From Candidatus Kuenenia stuttgartensis (lineage in GTDB: Bacteria; Planctomycetota; Planctomycetia; Gemmatales; Gemmataceae), in assembly GCA_945875585.1 (NCBI GenBank), contig CAMCLK010000003.1, forward strand, positions 62,001-126,000: a stretch of DNA of 64,000 bases, read 5' to 3'. This document shows, piece after piece, positions 7,992 to 17,739 of this stretch. The notes under the pieces are model-generated. The model did not search any database. It saw nothing but the letters and a program-made list of their open reading frames with translations, and had not been told where the DNA came from. The translations under genes and the position numbers were made by a program. The stretch's first letter is position 1, and every line of letters begins with the position of its first letter.

Positions 7992-9224
7992 ATGTTTAAA
8001 TTCCTTCACGCCGCGGACCTGCACATGGACAGCCCTCTCACGGGCCTGACAAGCCTTGGTGAGGATATTGCCAAAACTGTTGCCACTGCCAGCCGTAAGG
8101 CTTTCAAGCGCATGCTCGATCTGGCTCGCTCGGAAAAAGTCCAATTCATGGTCATTTCAGGTGACATTCTCGATGGCGCAATTCGGGACCACGGAACCAT
8201 CCAATTCCTACTGAATGAACTGGGGCTATTGGCACAAACCATCCCTGTTTACCTGATACGCGGCAATCACGATGCCCTGAACACCGCAGGCACAGGAATC
8301 ATTTGGCCTGCCAACGTCTTCGAACTGGCTGGCGATCAGGCATCAACACTTATGGTCCATGGCATTCCTGTTGCCATCCATGGCCAAAGTTTCAAGGAAC
8401 GGGCCACCCAGGAAAACCTGGTGCGTGGCTACCCGGCCGCCGTGGCTAATCATTTTAATATCGGCATCCTGCACACATCGCTTGCAGGCGCGGACAGCAG
8501 CCATGACAGATACGCGCCAACATCCGTAGATGAACTTGTCGGGAAAGGTTACCAGTACTGGGCTCTGGGTCACATTCACAAACGTGAAATCATTCGTAGC
8601 GGGTCACCCTGGATTGTTTACCCTGGCAACATTCAGGGCCGATCGGTACGTGAAACCGGACCAAGGGGTTGTGCCATAGTCCGGGTCGATTCCACGCTCA
8701 ATGGTTCCACTGAATTTGTCGATCTGGACGAGGTGCGCTTCCACGAGGTAGAGGTCGATTTGACTGGAGTCGATTCTATCGACCATTGGGGCGATAAACT
8801 GCGCGATTCAGTTAAACACCTGCCATGGGCTAACGCTAACGCCATTCGAATTCGGTTCACCGGTAATGCCAACGCCTCGACTGTTCTGCCTCCCGGCGCA
8901 CTCCTGCGACAGGAAGTACGGCAAAGGCTTGCAGGTCTAGGCAAATCTGCGGTATTAGAAAAAATCAAAATCGAATGCGCAACCGCGGCCTCGGCGGCAG
9001 GCCTGTTGGCCGATGAAGAGCAACTCTTTGCTGATATCGTAGGGGGTTGGAAATCCAATCCAGAAAGCTTGCAAAGCACTTTGAAAGTTGATGACGATAT
9101 TATTGCATTGACAAGAAGATTAAGGCGAAGCTTTCCCAATGATTATGAAGTTGAAGCCATGATCAAAAACATTGATAACATCGATTCCGTCATTCAAGTT
9201 CTGAGGGGCAAAGCTCAATCCTGA
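7992..9224 (+). CDS. Metallophosphoesterase, YhaO/SbcD/Mre11-like nuclease
   Basis: The 410-aa protein has the five calcineurin-like phosphoesterase motifs: DLHMDS (D9, H11), SGDILDG, RGNHD, a central histidine (ILHTSLAG) and ALGHIHKR. The C-terminal part (about 255-410) is the helical/capping region expected for Mre11-like nucleases. It should act with the SMC-like ATPase encoded next as a DNA end-processing complex. The spacing to that gene is 45 bp and the order nuclease-ATPase matches yhaO-yhaN and sbcD-sbcC. GGAAG lies 9 bases before ATG. The closest named relative by layout is YhaO. Confidence 0.9.
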   Translation: MFKFLHAADLHMDSPLTGLTSLGEDIAKTVATASRKAFKRMLDLARSEKVQFMVISGDILDGAIRDHGTIQFLLNELGLLAQTIPVYLIRGNHDALNTAGTGIIWPANVFELAGDQASTLMVHGIPVAIHGQSFKERATQENLVRGYPAAVANHFNIGILHTSLAGADSSHDRYAPTSVDELVGKGYQYWALGHIHKREIIRSGSPWIVYPGNIQGRSVRETGPRGCAIVRVDSTLNGSTEFVDLDEVRFHEVEVDLTGVDSIDHWGDKLRDSVKHLPWANANAIRIRFTGNANASTVLPPGALLRQEVRQRLAGLGKSAVLEKIKIECATAASAAGLLADEEQLFADIVGGWKSNPESLQSTLKVDDDIIALTRRLRRSFPNDYEVEAMIKNIDNIDSVIQVLRGKAQS

Positions 9225-9269
9225 TCGTTACCATTCAACCGCCACATCCAATCAACGTAAGGACACATT

Positions 9270-12200
9270 ATGCGTTTCAATACAGTCAATTTCAAAACCA
9301 TCGGCCCGTTCGATGAAACCACCCTCGAATTTCCAGCCAAGGCAAAACTTGCCGTCGTGGAAGGTCCAAACGAGGCCGGAAAAACATCCGCCCTCAAACA
9401 GATGCTGGGCTTCATGTTTGGATTCGACCGGCAAAGTGGCGATAATTTTAAGCACGATTATGAAAACCATGCCGTTCATGGTTCGATTCTTGGTGTCACA
9501 GGCAGGCCCTACGAAAATGTCACACGAAAACGTGGCAGGAACAGTCTGACAGGCACAACCGAAACTGAACTCTTTCCCCAGGGAATGACCAAGGAAAAAT
9601 TCCTCCAGCTTTTCGCCATCAATCAGCATGGTTTACGCGAGGGGGCTACAGAGTTATTCAAAGGTAAGTCTGACCTACGCTCGCTGCTGTTTGACGCCAT
9701 GACCGGATTGACTTCCGCTTCTTCCATTCGAACACGACTGGCAGAACTTAAAAATGATTACGTGACATCTACATTAAGAAGCGGGGATATCATTGACACA
9801 CTAACTGCAATCGATGAAATCCGCAATACTATCAGCCAGCACGACCATGATCGCGCCAACAAAGCTGATTCCCTGAGATCCCTCGAACAGCTCAAGAAAG
9901 AATTGGCGGATTTACACGCATCTCTAGAAATTCATGAGAAAAAACATCTACGCTTGAAGACTCTCGATGGCGGCATGGGATTGTTGGCGTTGCTGACAGA
10001 CAAGCAAAAACGATTTGTAGACTATTCTACAACACCTGATTTGCCATCCGAATTCCGTCACGACTGGAATGACAATCTAACATCTTTTGAAAAGGCCAGA
10101 GCAGCGGTTGAGACAGGAACGATCGCCCTGAATATGGACAAAACCAAACTGGCAGATATTCCTGTTCCCGCTCTTTCGAATGTCATTACAACTGAAATAA
10201 GAAATTTATCAGGCAGTAGAGTTGCCATGGAGAACGCCCTGAAAGATCTCCCAGGCATGGTCGCACAATCCTTAAAAGAATCAGAAGCCATCGCTAGTTT
10301 CGTTCGTGAGTGGTTGCCGAATCATAAGGCTCAAGCCATTGCGGACCAATTACCTGAAGAATCTGCTTGCAAAAAAATAGCCAGCATCGCAACAAAATGG
10401 GCTCAAATTGTTGCGCTACGCGACAAAGCCCAAAGTCAGCACGACGATGCGACTCACGATTTGAACGATGTGCAACGAGATCTTGATTCAGCACCGGCAC
10501 CCGAGGAAATCCACGAACTGGATGGATGCTTGGATGAATTGATAGAATCAGGTATCAGTGATACAAAATTGTCCACTGAAAAAACAAATATCGACACAGC
10601 TATGAGAGGAATTCTACGCGCTGCCCAGACCATGGTACCGCCTCTTGCCGATATTGAAGCCATTGAACAATTGTGCATTCCGCCCGAAGATGAAATCATT
10701 GCAATTACAAAGGCTTGGTCTAACTGCGACGACCAGTTGCGGACCCTGTCTAGCAAGGTGGCTGAAAACCAGAAGGCCATCATCAACCACGAGAATGATT
10801 TGCGCACCCTGACGTCGCAAATTTCACCCGGTGGTGGCAGGGAAGAATACGACCGAACGCGCCAGCAACGAGACGACGTTTGGGGATTGATCCGCAGGCA
10901 GCACTCGGGGGAACAGATTGCGCCAGAGACTCTTGCGGAAATCACCACCTCTGCCGAAGGTACCACTTCGCTGGATGAAGCATTGACAGGTCTCATCAAG
11001 CAAGCTGATTCCCAAGCAGAAATACTACTAGCACAGGCGGATATCACTTCAAATATCCGCACCAAACAGGCATATCTTGAGAACGGAATGATCGAAGTGG
11101 CGCGTCTGGCTTCGCTTGTGGATTCTCAGAATTCAGTGAAAACAGAACTGCGCAAAGAGCTGGAACGCCGCTGGACCACTTGGAACGCTGGCCCTGGGTG
11201 TATTCATGAAGTCAATGGGCTTCATGAGTGGATCCGCGCTGCCAAAAATCTGAAAGACCGTCTGATAGCATTTAACCTAAGCAAGTCGAGTTATGATGAT
11301 TCTAAGTCAAAACGAGATGAATTTGTCATTAAGCTCTCGAGACTTTGCGGGAAAATCGCTGATCTTGCCACCCTTCGAGCCGAAGCCACGGCTCGCATTG
11401 AACAGCAAAATAAGCGGTCAAAAAATTTGGAATCTCTCGCCGAAAAATTGAACGCCGCCAAAAAGAACGTTGATAAGATGAATCGTGACCTCAAAAAACA
11501 TAGCGATGATCTTGCCAAGGTTGAAAAAGAATGGGCTGAAGCCGTTCAGAATCTTGGAACTATCTCGCCCGGCAAGTCGAAAGAATTCGCCGATGCGCTG
11601 ACAGCAACAATACAGGCGCATAGACTGCGGCTTTCGTATGATCAACGCATTCAGGAAATGCGTTCCATGCGCGACCAATTCCTGACAAAGATCAATGAAC
11701 TGGCAATGCAGGCTGATAACTCCATACCCCAGGCCAATGATTCCACATGGGATAACGTTCTTCGGCGGTTACTGGAATTGGCGGACACAGAAAACAGCAA
11801 TTCACAGGCCATCAGCAGGCTTAAAAAGGATATCGAATTAAAAACATTGGCACTGGCTGTCAACTCTGATGCTCTCAAACGGGCTGAAGACATTTTGAAC
11901 CAGTTAATGAAACAAGCCGAGTGCACGCAGTATCAGGATCTGGCGACCGCAATTGATCGATCCGAGGAAAAACGAAGACTTAGAAATGATATCACTTCGG
12001 ACAAGCAGGCTTTGATCAAGCAGATGGCCATTGATGTGCCCGCCTACGAAGTTGAATTGGCAGGCAGAGATTCGGCACAACTGGCGGCAGAGGCCGACGA
12101 ACTGAAACGGCAAATCGACGCGATGCGACTAGAACATCAGGAAAAACGTGACCGCTTTACAAATCTGACACGCGATCTGGGGGCACTAGCCGTCAACACA

Positions 12201-12794
12201 GATGCTGCCGAAGCCAGACAAAGGCTCGAGGATCTGCGCGCGAAGCTTGAGGAACAGGTTGCGGAATGGAAGTCGATTCGCCTTGCTGAAATCTGCCTGA
12301 AGGAAGCCATTACCCGGATGGAACGAGATTGCGGCGACAAGCCCATCGGCCGTGCCCTTCATTTTTTCAAACGCATGACTCAAAATCGTTATCAATCGTT
12401 GGGTGTGGATTACGATGCCGATAAAATGATCTTGAAAACAACTCGAGACAACCAACACGACAAATTGATTGAATGCAACAGCACCGATGGCACCGGGTTG
12501 AGTGAAGGAACAGCCGATCAGCTTTGGTTGTCATTGCGATTGGCAGGAATCGAAGCGCGCGTGAACCAGATGCGCGAAATTGGCCAAGATCCCATGCCAA
12601 TCATCCTGGACGATGTCCTCGTGAGTTTTGACGACAACCGCGCCAAGGCAGCCATGGAAATCTTGATGGAACTGGGTGAAAAAACGCAGGTGATCATGTT
12701 CACCCACCACGCCCACTTGCTCGACATTGTGCCTGAAGGAAACACCGCCAAGATTGCAAAAATAAGGCTGCAATCGCCTATTGTCTCGACCTAA
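9270..12794 (+). CDS. SMC-like ATPase, YhaN/SbcC/Rad50-like
   Basis: The 1174-aa protein starts MRFNTVNFKTIGPF and has Walker A GPNEAGKTS at 32-40, a long coiled-coil middle (roughly 190-1000) and, near the C-terminus, a signature-like LSEGTADQL (about 1076) and Walker B IILDDVLVSFDD (about 1110). This is the Rad50/SbcC layout with ATPase halves at both ends. No CXXC zinc hook is obvious at the coiled-coil apex, which fits YhaN better than Rad50. It is the partner of the upstream metallophosphoesterase. AAGGA precedes ATG by 8 bases. The pair probably processes or tethers DNA ends. Confidence 0.92.
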   Translation: MRFNTVNFKTIGPFDETTLEFPAKAKLAVVEGPNEAGKTSALKQMLGFMFGFDRQSGDNFKHDYENHAVHGSILGVTGRPYENVTRKRGRNSLTGTTETELFPQGMTKEKFLQLFAINQHGLREGATELFKGKSDLRSLLFDAMTGLTSASSIRTRLAELKNDYVTSTLRSGDIIDTLTAIDEIRNTISQHDHDRANKADSLRSLEQLKKELADLHASLEIHEKKHLRLKTLDGGMGLLALLTDKQKRFVDYSTTPDLPSEFRHDWNDNLTSFEKARAAVETGTIALNMDKTKLADIPVPALSNVITTEIRNLSGSRVAMENALKDLPGMVAQSLKESEAIASFVREWLPNHKAQAIADQLPEESACKKIASIATKWAQIVALRDKAQSQHDDATHDLNDVQRDLDSAPAPEEIHELDGCLDELIESGISDTKLSTEKTNIDTAMRGILRAAQTMVPPLADIEAIEQLCIPPEDEIIAITKAWSNCDDQLRTLSSKVAENQKAIINHENDLRTLTSQISPGGGREEYDRTRQQRDDVWGLIRRQHSGEQIAPETLAEITTSAEGTTSLDEALTGLIKQADSQAEILLAQADITSNIRTKQAYLENGMIEVARLASLVDSQNSVKTELRKELERRWTTWNAGPGCIHEVNGLHEWIRAAKNLKDRLIAFNLSKSSYDDSKSKRDEFVIKLSRLCGKIADLATLRAEATARIEQQNKRSKNLESLAEKLNAAKKNVDKMNRDLKKHSDDLAKVEKEWAEAVQNLGTISPGKSKEFADALTATIQAHRLRLSYDQRIQEMRSMRDQFLTKINELAMQADNSIPQANDSTWDNVLRRLLELADTENSNSQAISRLKKDIELKTLALAVNSDALKRAEDILNQLMKQAECTQYQDLATAIDRSEEKRRLRNDITSDKQALIKQMAIDVPAYEVELAGRDSAQLAAEADELKRQIDAMRLEHQEKRDRFTNLTRDLGALAVNTDAAEARQRLEDLRAKLEEQVAEWKSIRLAEICLKEAITRMERDCGDKPIGRALHFFKRMTQNRYQSLGVDYDADKMILKTTRDNQHDKLIECNSTDGTGLSEGTADQLWLSLRLAGIEARVNQMREIGQDPMPIILDDVLVSFDDNRAKAAMEILMELGEKTQVIMFTHHAHLLDIVPEGNTAKIAKIRLQSPIVST

Positions 12795-13042
12795 CCGCCA
12801 AATCAACTTGGCTTAATCAAGCTGGCATGAACTTGGATTGGCGCAACGATCTATAAACCAATCCTCACGGACCAATGGTTTTCCGCTTGCACAGGTTATT
12901 GACAAATCATGCGTTTCGAACCCGCAAGCGCAAGCCACCCGCCTTCCAGAAGCGCACCTTGTTCGACAATGAGGAACCCGATGCCTGAAGGCATCGCATC
13001 ATGTGTGAGTTCCGTGTGAAGCAAGCACACTCATCGCCCAGC
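12795..13042. other. Intergenic stretch between convergent genes
   Basis: No gene is supported here. A short inverted repeat CGATGCC-TGAA-GGCATCG lies at 12979-12996. The stretch ends at the terminator hairpin of the S9 peptidase gene. Confidence 0.5.
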
Positions 13043-13070
13043 TCCGCTGCCTGTGTTGTCAGGCAGCGGA
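13043..13070 (-). terminator. Hairpin after the S9 peptidase gene
   Basis: A perfect 11-bp stem (TCCGCTGCCTG at 13043-13053 with CAGGCAGCGGA at 13060-13070) and a 6-base loop lies 7 bp after the stop of the minus-strand peptidase gene. No long T-run follows, so termination strength is uncertain. Confidence 0.6.
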
Positions 13071-13076
13071 ACTGGA

Positions 13077-15293
13077 TCACCGAGGACCAGGGGGTAGGTG
13101 TTCAATTAAATATCGCGTCATGAGCATTCGAAGGTGAACAGAAGTACCCTTACCTTCACGCAATCCATGATCTCGGTTGGGGTAAGCCATGTAGTCGAAT
13201 CGCTTACCCAATTCAATCAGTCGATCCACGAGGCTTTCTGTGATTTGAAGGTGTGTGTTGGTTTCGCCGGTTCCGTGAACGATCAACAAATTGCCTTTCA
13301 ATCCCTCAGCAAAGTTGATGGCTGCCGCTTTGCGATAGCCTTCCGGGTTCACATCGGGAGTTCGCATGAAGATTTCCTGGAACCATGCGTTGTACAATTC
13401 CGGACGAGGCTTCGGTGCGACTGCGATACCGAGCTGATAAACATCCGGTTTGCGGAACATCGCGTTCAAGGTGTTCGAGCCGCCACCGCTCCAACCCCAG
13501 ATTCCCACGCGTGACAAATCGACATACGATCGCATGCGGCCCAATTCTTTGATACCCGCGGCTTGTTCCTCTGTCGAAAGAGGTCCGAGGCTACCATAAA
13601 CAGCACGTCGCCATGCTGCGCCCTTGGGGGCAGGTGTGCCACGATTGTCGATCGATACGACAAGGTAACCAAGGTCGGCGATCATCCGGTGGAACATCGA
13701 GTGATTCTGGCCGCCGGCCCAATCGTCGAGGACTGTCTGGCCATGCGGTTCGCCGTACACAAAAACGAAGACAGGATATTTCTTTTTATCATTGAAGTCG
13801 CGCGGCTTGATCATCCATGCATCCATGACCACACCGTCTCCGATGTTTAGTTTCAAGAACTCCGTTGGTTTGAAAATCAGAGGGCGGGCACGTTTGGCAA
13901 CTTCTTGATTGGCTTCCAAAACATGCATCGACCGATGATCGGAAATACGGACCAAGTCCACAACCGGTGGCTTATCAAATGAGGAATAGGTATGAAATGC
14001 CCACTTTCGATCTGGTGAAAATTCATAGCTGTGGGTGCCAGGTTGATCCGCGGGAGTCACCTGCTCGGACGGGCTTTTCCCATCCAGTCGGATGCGATGC
14101 AGATAGCGTTGGGTTGCATTGTTTGGTGAAGCAATGTAGTAAAACCAGCCACCCGGTTCATCGACTGGTCCACGCATAATGATGTCGGATTTATCTTGTG
14201 TGAGAAGCGTTCGCTTTTTACCATCCCGCGATAATAGATATGCTTGTCGCCAACCATCTCGCTCGCTGAGCAGAAGAAACCCATTACCATTGTTAATCCA
14301 TTCGAGTCCTGCATTGGCGGCATAGCTGGCGTCGACCCACGTGGGATCGGTTTCCTCGTACGCAGTTACGATTTCTCCGGTCTCGACATTGGCGAGCAGG
14401 AACTTGCGATTGTCGCGCGAACGACTAAGCATTTCGATCAGAATTTCTTTCGCATTCCCGGCCCAACTGACGTCATTGATGTAAAACGTGCCTGGGTCAG
14501 CAGGCAGCTTGATCCACCGCGTGGGTCCGCCATCGCAATCGACAACTCCAACCCGAAGTGCGGGAATTGGCGTGCCGACGCGGGCAAAGCGTTGCATTGT
14601 TACTTCAGGGTAAGTCGGGTCGGTCGGGTGAACAAAAGGCCGAAGTCGAACTTTTGATGAATCCGATTGGAGATAAGCAACCTGTCTGCCATCGGGGCTC
14701 CAAGTCATCTCGCTGCCGTTGTCTAGCTGGCTGCCATCTTGATCCATGGTCAACTGTGTTGTGCGTTTACTTGCCAAATCGAATACGAAAAGATAACGAC
14801 CACGACGGAACAAAATGCGATTCCCATTCGGAGAAAACGCGTTCGCTGTCGGAATCTGTGGCAAATCATGAGGAAGCAATTTGAGTTCACCACTGTCCGA
14901 GTCGAATAGCCAGTTTCCGGTTCTTGTTTGCAGGTAAATTATGTTGGCGAGTGGCGTCTGGAAGAACTGTTGAACGAATAGTCGTTCCTTGGTTCCAGGC
15001 GCAACAAGTTGGTTCGCGCGGATGAGTATGGTCCGATCCCCATTCTTCGCGTCATACTTCACAATTTCCGGTTCTGGGCCAGATTTAGAAGGCTCCAGAA
15101 TCAAATACCCGGAACTATCCGCAAGCCATTTGCCGATAAAAGGTGCGGGTGCAAAATCCCGTTTTTCGTAAATGGATTTCAGCCGCAACTCAGCTTCGCT
15201 GAGAGCCTTCTCAAGAAATGTCCGATCGCTGGCAGATAAGGCTGTGCTGGTGATCAGGAGCCAAAGAACCAGAAATGTGGGAAAATACCTCAT
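13077..15293 (-). CDS. Secreted S9 prolyl-oligopeptidase/DPP IV-like peptidase
   Basis: The 738-aa protein has a signal peptide (MRYFPTFLVLWLLITSTALSA), a beta-propeller region (about 70-460; for example TWSPDGRQVAYL) and a C-terminal alpha/beta-hydrolase domain. The nucleophile is S602 in GWSGGGS and the catalytic histidine is H709 in NRDHG. At the acid position the family has HGTGDDNVH; here it reads HGTGETNTH, so residue 677 is Glu instead of Asp. It probably cleaves dipeptides or short peptides in the periplasm. AAGGAT precedes ATG. It stands alone, with a hairpin after its stop. Confidence 0.9.
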   Translation of the reverse strand: MRYFPTFLVLWLLITSTALSASDRTFLEKALSEAELRLKSIYEKRDFAPAPFIGKWLADSSGYLILEPSKSGPEPEIVKYDAKNGDRTILIRANQLVAPGTKERLFVQQFFQTPLANIIYLQTRTGNWLFDSDSGELKLLPHDLPQIPTANAFSPNGNRILFRRGRYLFVFDLASKRTTQLTMDQDGSQLDNGSEMTWSPDGRQVAYLQSDSSKVRLRPFVHPTDPTYPEVTMQRFARVGTPIPALRVGVVDCDGGPTRWIKLPADPGTFYINDVSWAGNAKEILIEMLSRSRDNRKFLLANVETGEIVTAYEETDPTWVDASYAANAGLEWINNGNGFLLLSERDGWRQAYLLSRDGKKRTLLTQDKSDIIMRGPVDEPGGWFYYIASPNNATQRYLHRIRLDGKSPSEQVTPADQPGTHSYEFSPDRKWAFHTYSSFDKPPVVDLVRISDHRSMHVLEANQEVAKRARPLIFKPTEFLKLNIGDGVVMDAWMIKPRDFNDKKKYPVFVFVYGEPHGQTVLDDWAGGQNHSMFHRMIADLGYLVVSIDNRGTPAPKGAAWRRAVYGSLGPLSTEEQAAGIKELGRMRSYVDLSRVGIWGWSGGGSNTLNAMFRKPDVYQLGIAVAPKPRPELYNAWFQEIFMRTPDVNPEGYRKAAAINFAEGLKGNLLIVHGTGETNTHLQITESLVDRLIELGKRFDYMAYPNRDHGLREGKGTSVHLRMLMTRYLIEHLPPGPR

Positions 15294-15464
15294 GGTCGGT
15301 CATCCTTCTATGCCGCATCAAGACTACGCGGCAACGTATCGAGGCCATAGAAAACTGCTTTCAATACCCAGTTGCGGTTTTATACAAACTTCGATAACCC
15401 GCGTGGTGCGAACCATGCGTAGCGGTGTTTTCAACAACGCGAAAGCAAGGTCTGGGATTGCTTG

Positions 15465-16571
15465 CTATTTCGTTTCCTTCAAAAGTACCGACATGGCCTG
15501 TCCCATGGCTTCACCCACATTCATGTACGTTTCAGCGTTGCCGTTATAGTGGCTGTTTCCGCTTCCACCCAAGGAAAGTGGATTGGAATATACCGTGGCG
15601 ACATTACCCTTAAACTCCGGATACTTGCTGGTTCTTCCATCCACGGCGAGTTGGGCATCAAGGATCTTTCCACCATTACCGCCACTTCCTTTTGTTGCCT
15701 CCCCCAGCGTGGCCAAAACGAACTTCGCGTTGGGGGCGTTGAAATCCTTGCGCAATACCTTGATGAAGGCGACCAGATTCTGCTCATACTTGCTGGCGTG
15801 CGAAGCGCTTCCACCATCTTTTTCACCCTGCCAAAAAAAGAAACCCGAGACCTCGAACTTCGTCGCGCCCGGGTAATAGGTGCCTATGTCCGCCAGTACC
15901 TTCTTAGCATCGGCAGTGTCGTCGTCGTACTGTTTGCCTGCATACCATTGAATTGGTTTGCCATTTTTATCCAGCCACTGAGGCGGTTCCGTCGCTTTGC
16001 CTTTGGCAGGGTCGGCGGCCCAAGAATCCGGTCGTTCCTTGTAGGCGGGATAGACTCGGCCTCCGAATTCATAGCGTTCACTTCCTGGCGGCAATAGATC
16101 CCAACCAAGGCTGCGGTTGCCGATGCAGGACTTCAATATCATGACTGGTGCATCTATGGCATTCCCTAGGGTATGTCCGATACCGATTTCAGGGCCGATG
16201 GTGCCGGTCTTGATAGTCATCCAATCATTATTCATCAGTCCTCGGCCTTGCATCATGCGTACAAATCGGACATCCTTCCGCACAATCCAAACCCCAGTAT
16301 CATCCGCAAGATACTGGAATTTCTTTTGGTTCCTTACTGCATCCTCCAGCGAACCCTTGCCGCCTGCAATCTTGCCGAGGCCAACCATGTTCGACTGGCC
16401 CAGCAAGATGAAAACCTGAACAGGTTTGGTCATATCTGCCAGATTGCCATCGGGTCTGGGCAGAACCTGCTTCGAACCAGTGTTGGTTTTTTCTGAGGCC
16501 GAAGCATTGGCAGTAATCAGAATTGTCGCTGCCAGCAGTGACAAGCAGGCAGACAGGAAACGTGTACTCAT
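15465..16571 (-). CDS. Secreted SGNH/CE6-type esterase (sialate O-acetylesterase-like)
   Basis: The 368-aa protein begins with a signal peptide (MSTRFLSACLSLLAATILITANASA). VFILLGQSNMVG near residue 55 holds the nucleophile serine of the SASA/CE6 family, GFFFWQGEKDGG near residue 240 is the WQGE block, and GNSHYNG near residue 340 supplies the likely catalytic histidine. It would deacetylate polysaccharides or sialic-acid-like sugars outside the cytoplasm. The frame is open to 16664, but ATG 16571 fits the signal peptide and has TTGGA upstream. The preceding gene on the same strand stops about 100 bp upstream. Confidence 0.85.
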   Translation of the reverse strand: MSTRFLSACLSLLAATILITANASASEKTNTGSKQVLPRPDGNLADMTKPVQVFILLGQSNMVGLGKIAGGKGSLEDAVRNQKKFQYLADDTGVWIVRKDVRFVRMMQGRGLMNNDWMTIKTGTIGPEIGIGHTLGNAIDAPVMILKSCIGNRSLGWDLLPPGSERYEFGGRVYPAYKERPDSWAADPAKGKATEPPQWLDKNGKPIQWYAGKQYDDDTADAKKVLADIGTYYPGATKFEVSGFFFWQGEKDGGSASHASKYEQNLVAFIKVLRKDFNAPNAKFVLATLGEATKGSGGNGGKILDAQLAVDGRTSKYPEFKGNVATVYSNPLSLGGSGNSHYNGNAETYMNVGEAMGQAMSVLLKETK

Positions 16572-16669
16572 GGGTGTTTCCAAGGCAAAGAAGATAAGGG
16601 TTGAAGCAGCATACTGCTTGATGATGTGTAGATGCGTTTCTCGCGTCAAGCGCCTCAGTTTCAAACCAG

Positions 16670-17356
16670 TCAGATTGCCAGAATCGGCACCTCGGTCGAA
16701 CCGTCACCAAAGACTTGAAGAACTTTGCCATCATTATCCAGAACTACAATACGTTTTTTTTCAAAATGCATTCCCTCTGTTCCGGTGGCTGCAAAGTTTT
16801 GGGAAAATGTGAGTTTGAGGGTAACTACATGCACATTTTTGAAAGATTTGCCATCTAACGTAAACTCCTTGTGAAACATGATAGTAGCATGGTAATCGAG
16901 ACGACTGGAAGGCTCGATAAAGCGCTTGAAACCCTGCTTGCCGTATTTTTCAACCAAATCAGAATAATATTTCACAGCGTCTTTGGTGATCGCGCAGGGA
17001 ATGCGGATACCGAGTGCCTGCTTATACCACCAATCGGTATCACCATTGGTTTCTTTCGGTTTGGCCAAGCCCAGCGGATCGTTGCGGTCGAGTGTGCTGA
17101 GGGCTTGTCGCACGGCTTCTTTCGACGGTAGCGTTTTCTCAGCAGCAAGAATCATCGCAGCCTGCTTCTTGTCCGTGCTTTCGTGGCGGACAACGATTTG
17201 GTGTTTTAGCTGATTGGCTGGCCAGTCTTTCGGCACAGCACCCGGGACAACATCTGCCGAGCCACACACGTAAAACGAGAAGAATGTCGCGAGAAAGATG
17301 CTCGGCCGGATGGCAGCGGAAAATACCGAAACGTTTATTTTGGAAATAGCGTTCAT
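16670..17356 (-). CDS. Secreted protein, unknown function
   Basis: The 228-aa product has an N-terminal hydrophobic stretch (about residues 14-32, IRPSIFLATFFSFYVCGSA) that looks like a signal peptide. The remainder is soluble and mixed alpha/beta with no recognised motif. GAGG lies about 8 bases before ATG 17356. It may share a transcript with the SGNH esterase gene about 100 bp downstream. Confidence 0.7.
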   Translation of the reverse strand: MNAISKINVSVFSAAIRPSIFLATFFSFYVCGSADVVPGAVPKDWPANQLKHQIVVRHESTDKKQAAMILAAEKTLPSKEAVRQALSTLDRNDPLGLAKPKETNGDTDWWYKQALGIRIPCAITKDAVKYYSDLVEKYGKQGFKRFIEPSSRLDYHATIMFHKEFTLDGKSFKNVHVVTLKLTFSQNFAATGTEGMHFEKKRIVVLDNDGKVLQVFGDGSTEVPILAI

Positions 17357-17739
17357 AAAACAACCCTCAGGTTCTGTGTTACACAGGATTCATGAGCGGA
17401 ATTCACAACATCTCCATCAGTGTAACGTCTTTCGGCCCCAAAACGCTCGTTTGAAACAGGCTTCATACCCTCAATTCACAGAATAACGTCGCGTGCGAAG
17501 GTATCGCACCAACCCCGATTTCATCCTTGGCAGGAGATCATCGAACAATTGCTCCCTTTGCCGCACAGCGCGGTTCCCACGCTGCGCGGATTCCTGTTGA
17601 ATGAGAGGATCTCTAACCCAAAACCTGTGCTCGACTACGGCGGCAGGTTCAATTTTGGCCCGATCTGTATAGATTAGCAGCGCCCGCCCAACCATCGCCC
17701 TATTACCTGCCTTTTCCCAACTTCACCGAAGGGGTTTTC
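17357..17739. other. Intergenic region between divergent genes
   Basis: This 383-bp stretch separates two divergently transcribed genes and must hold both promoters. Short open frames exist (for example about 74 codons on the minus strand at 17471-17695) but none has a convincing start or protein-like composition. No hairpin or repeat stands out. Confidence 0.4.
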
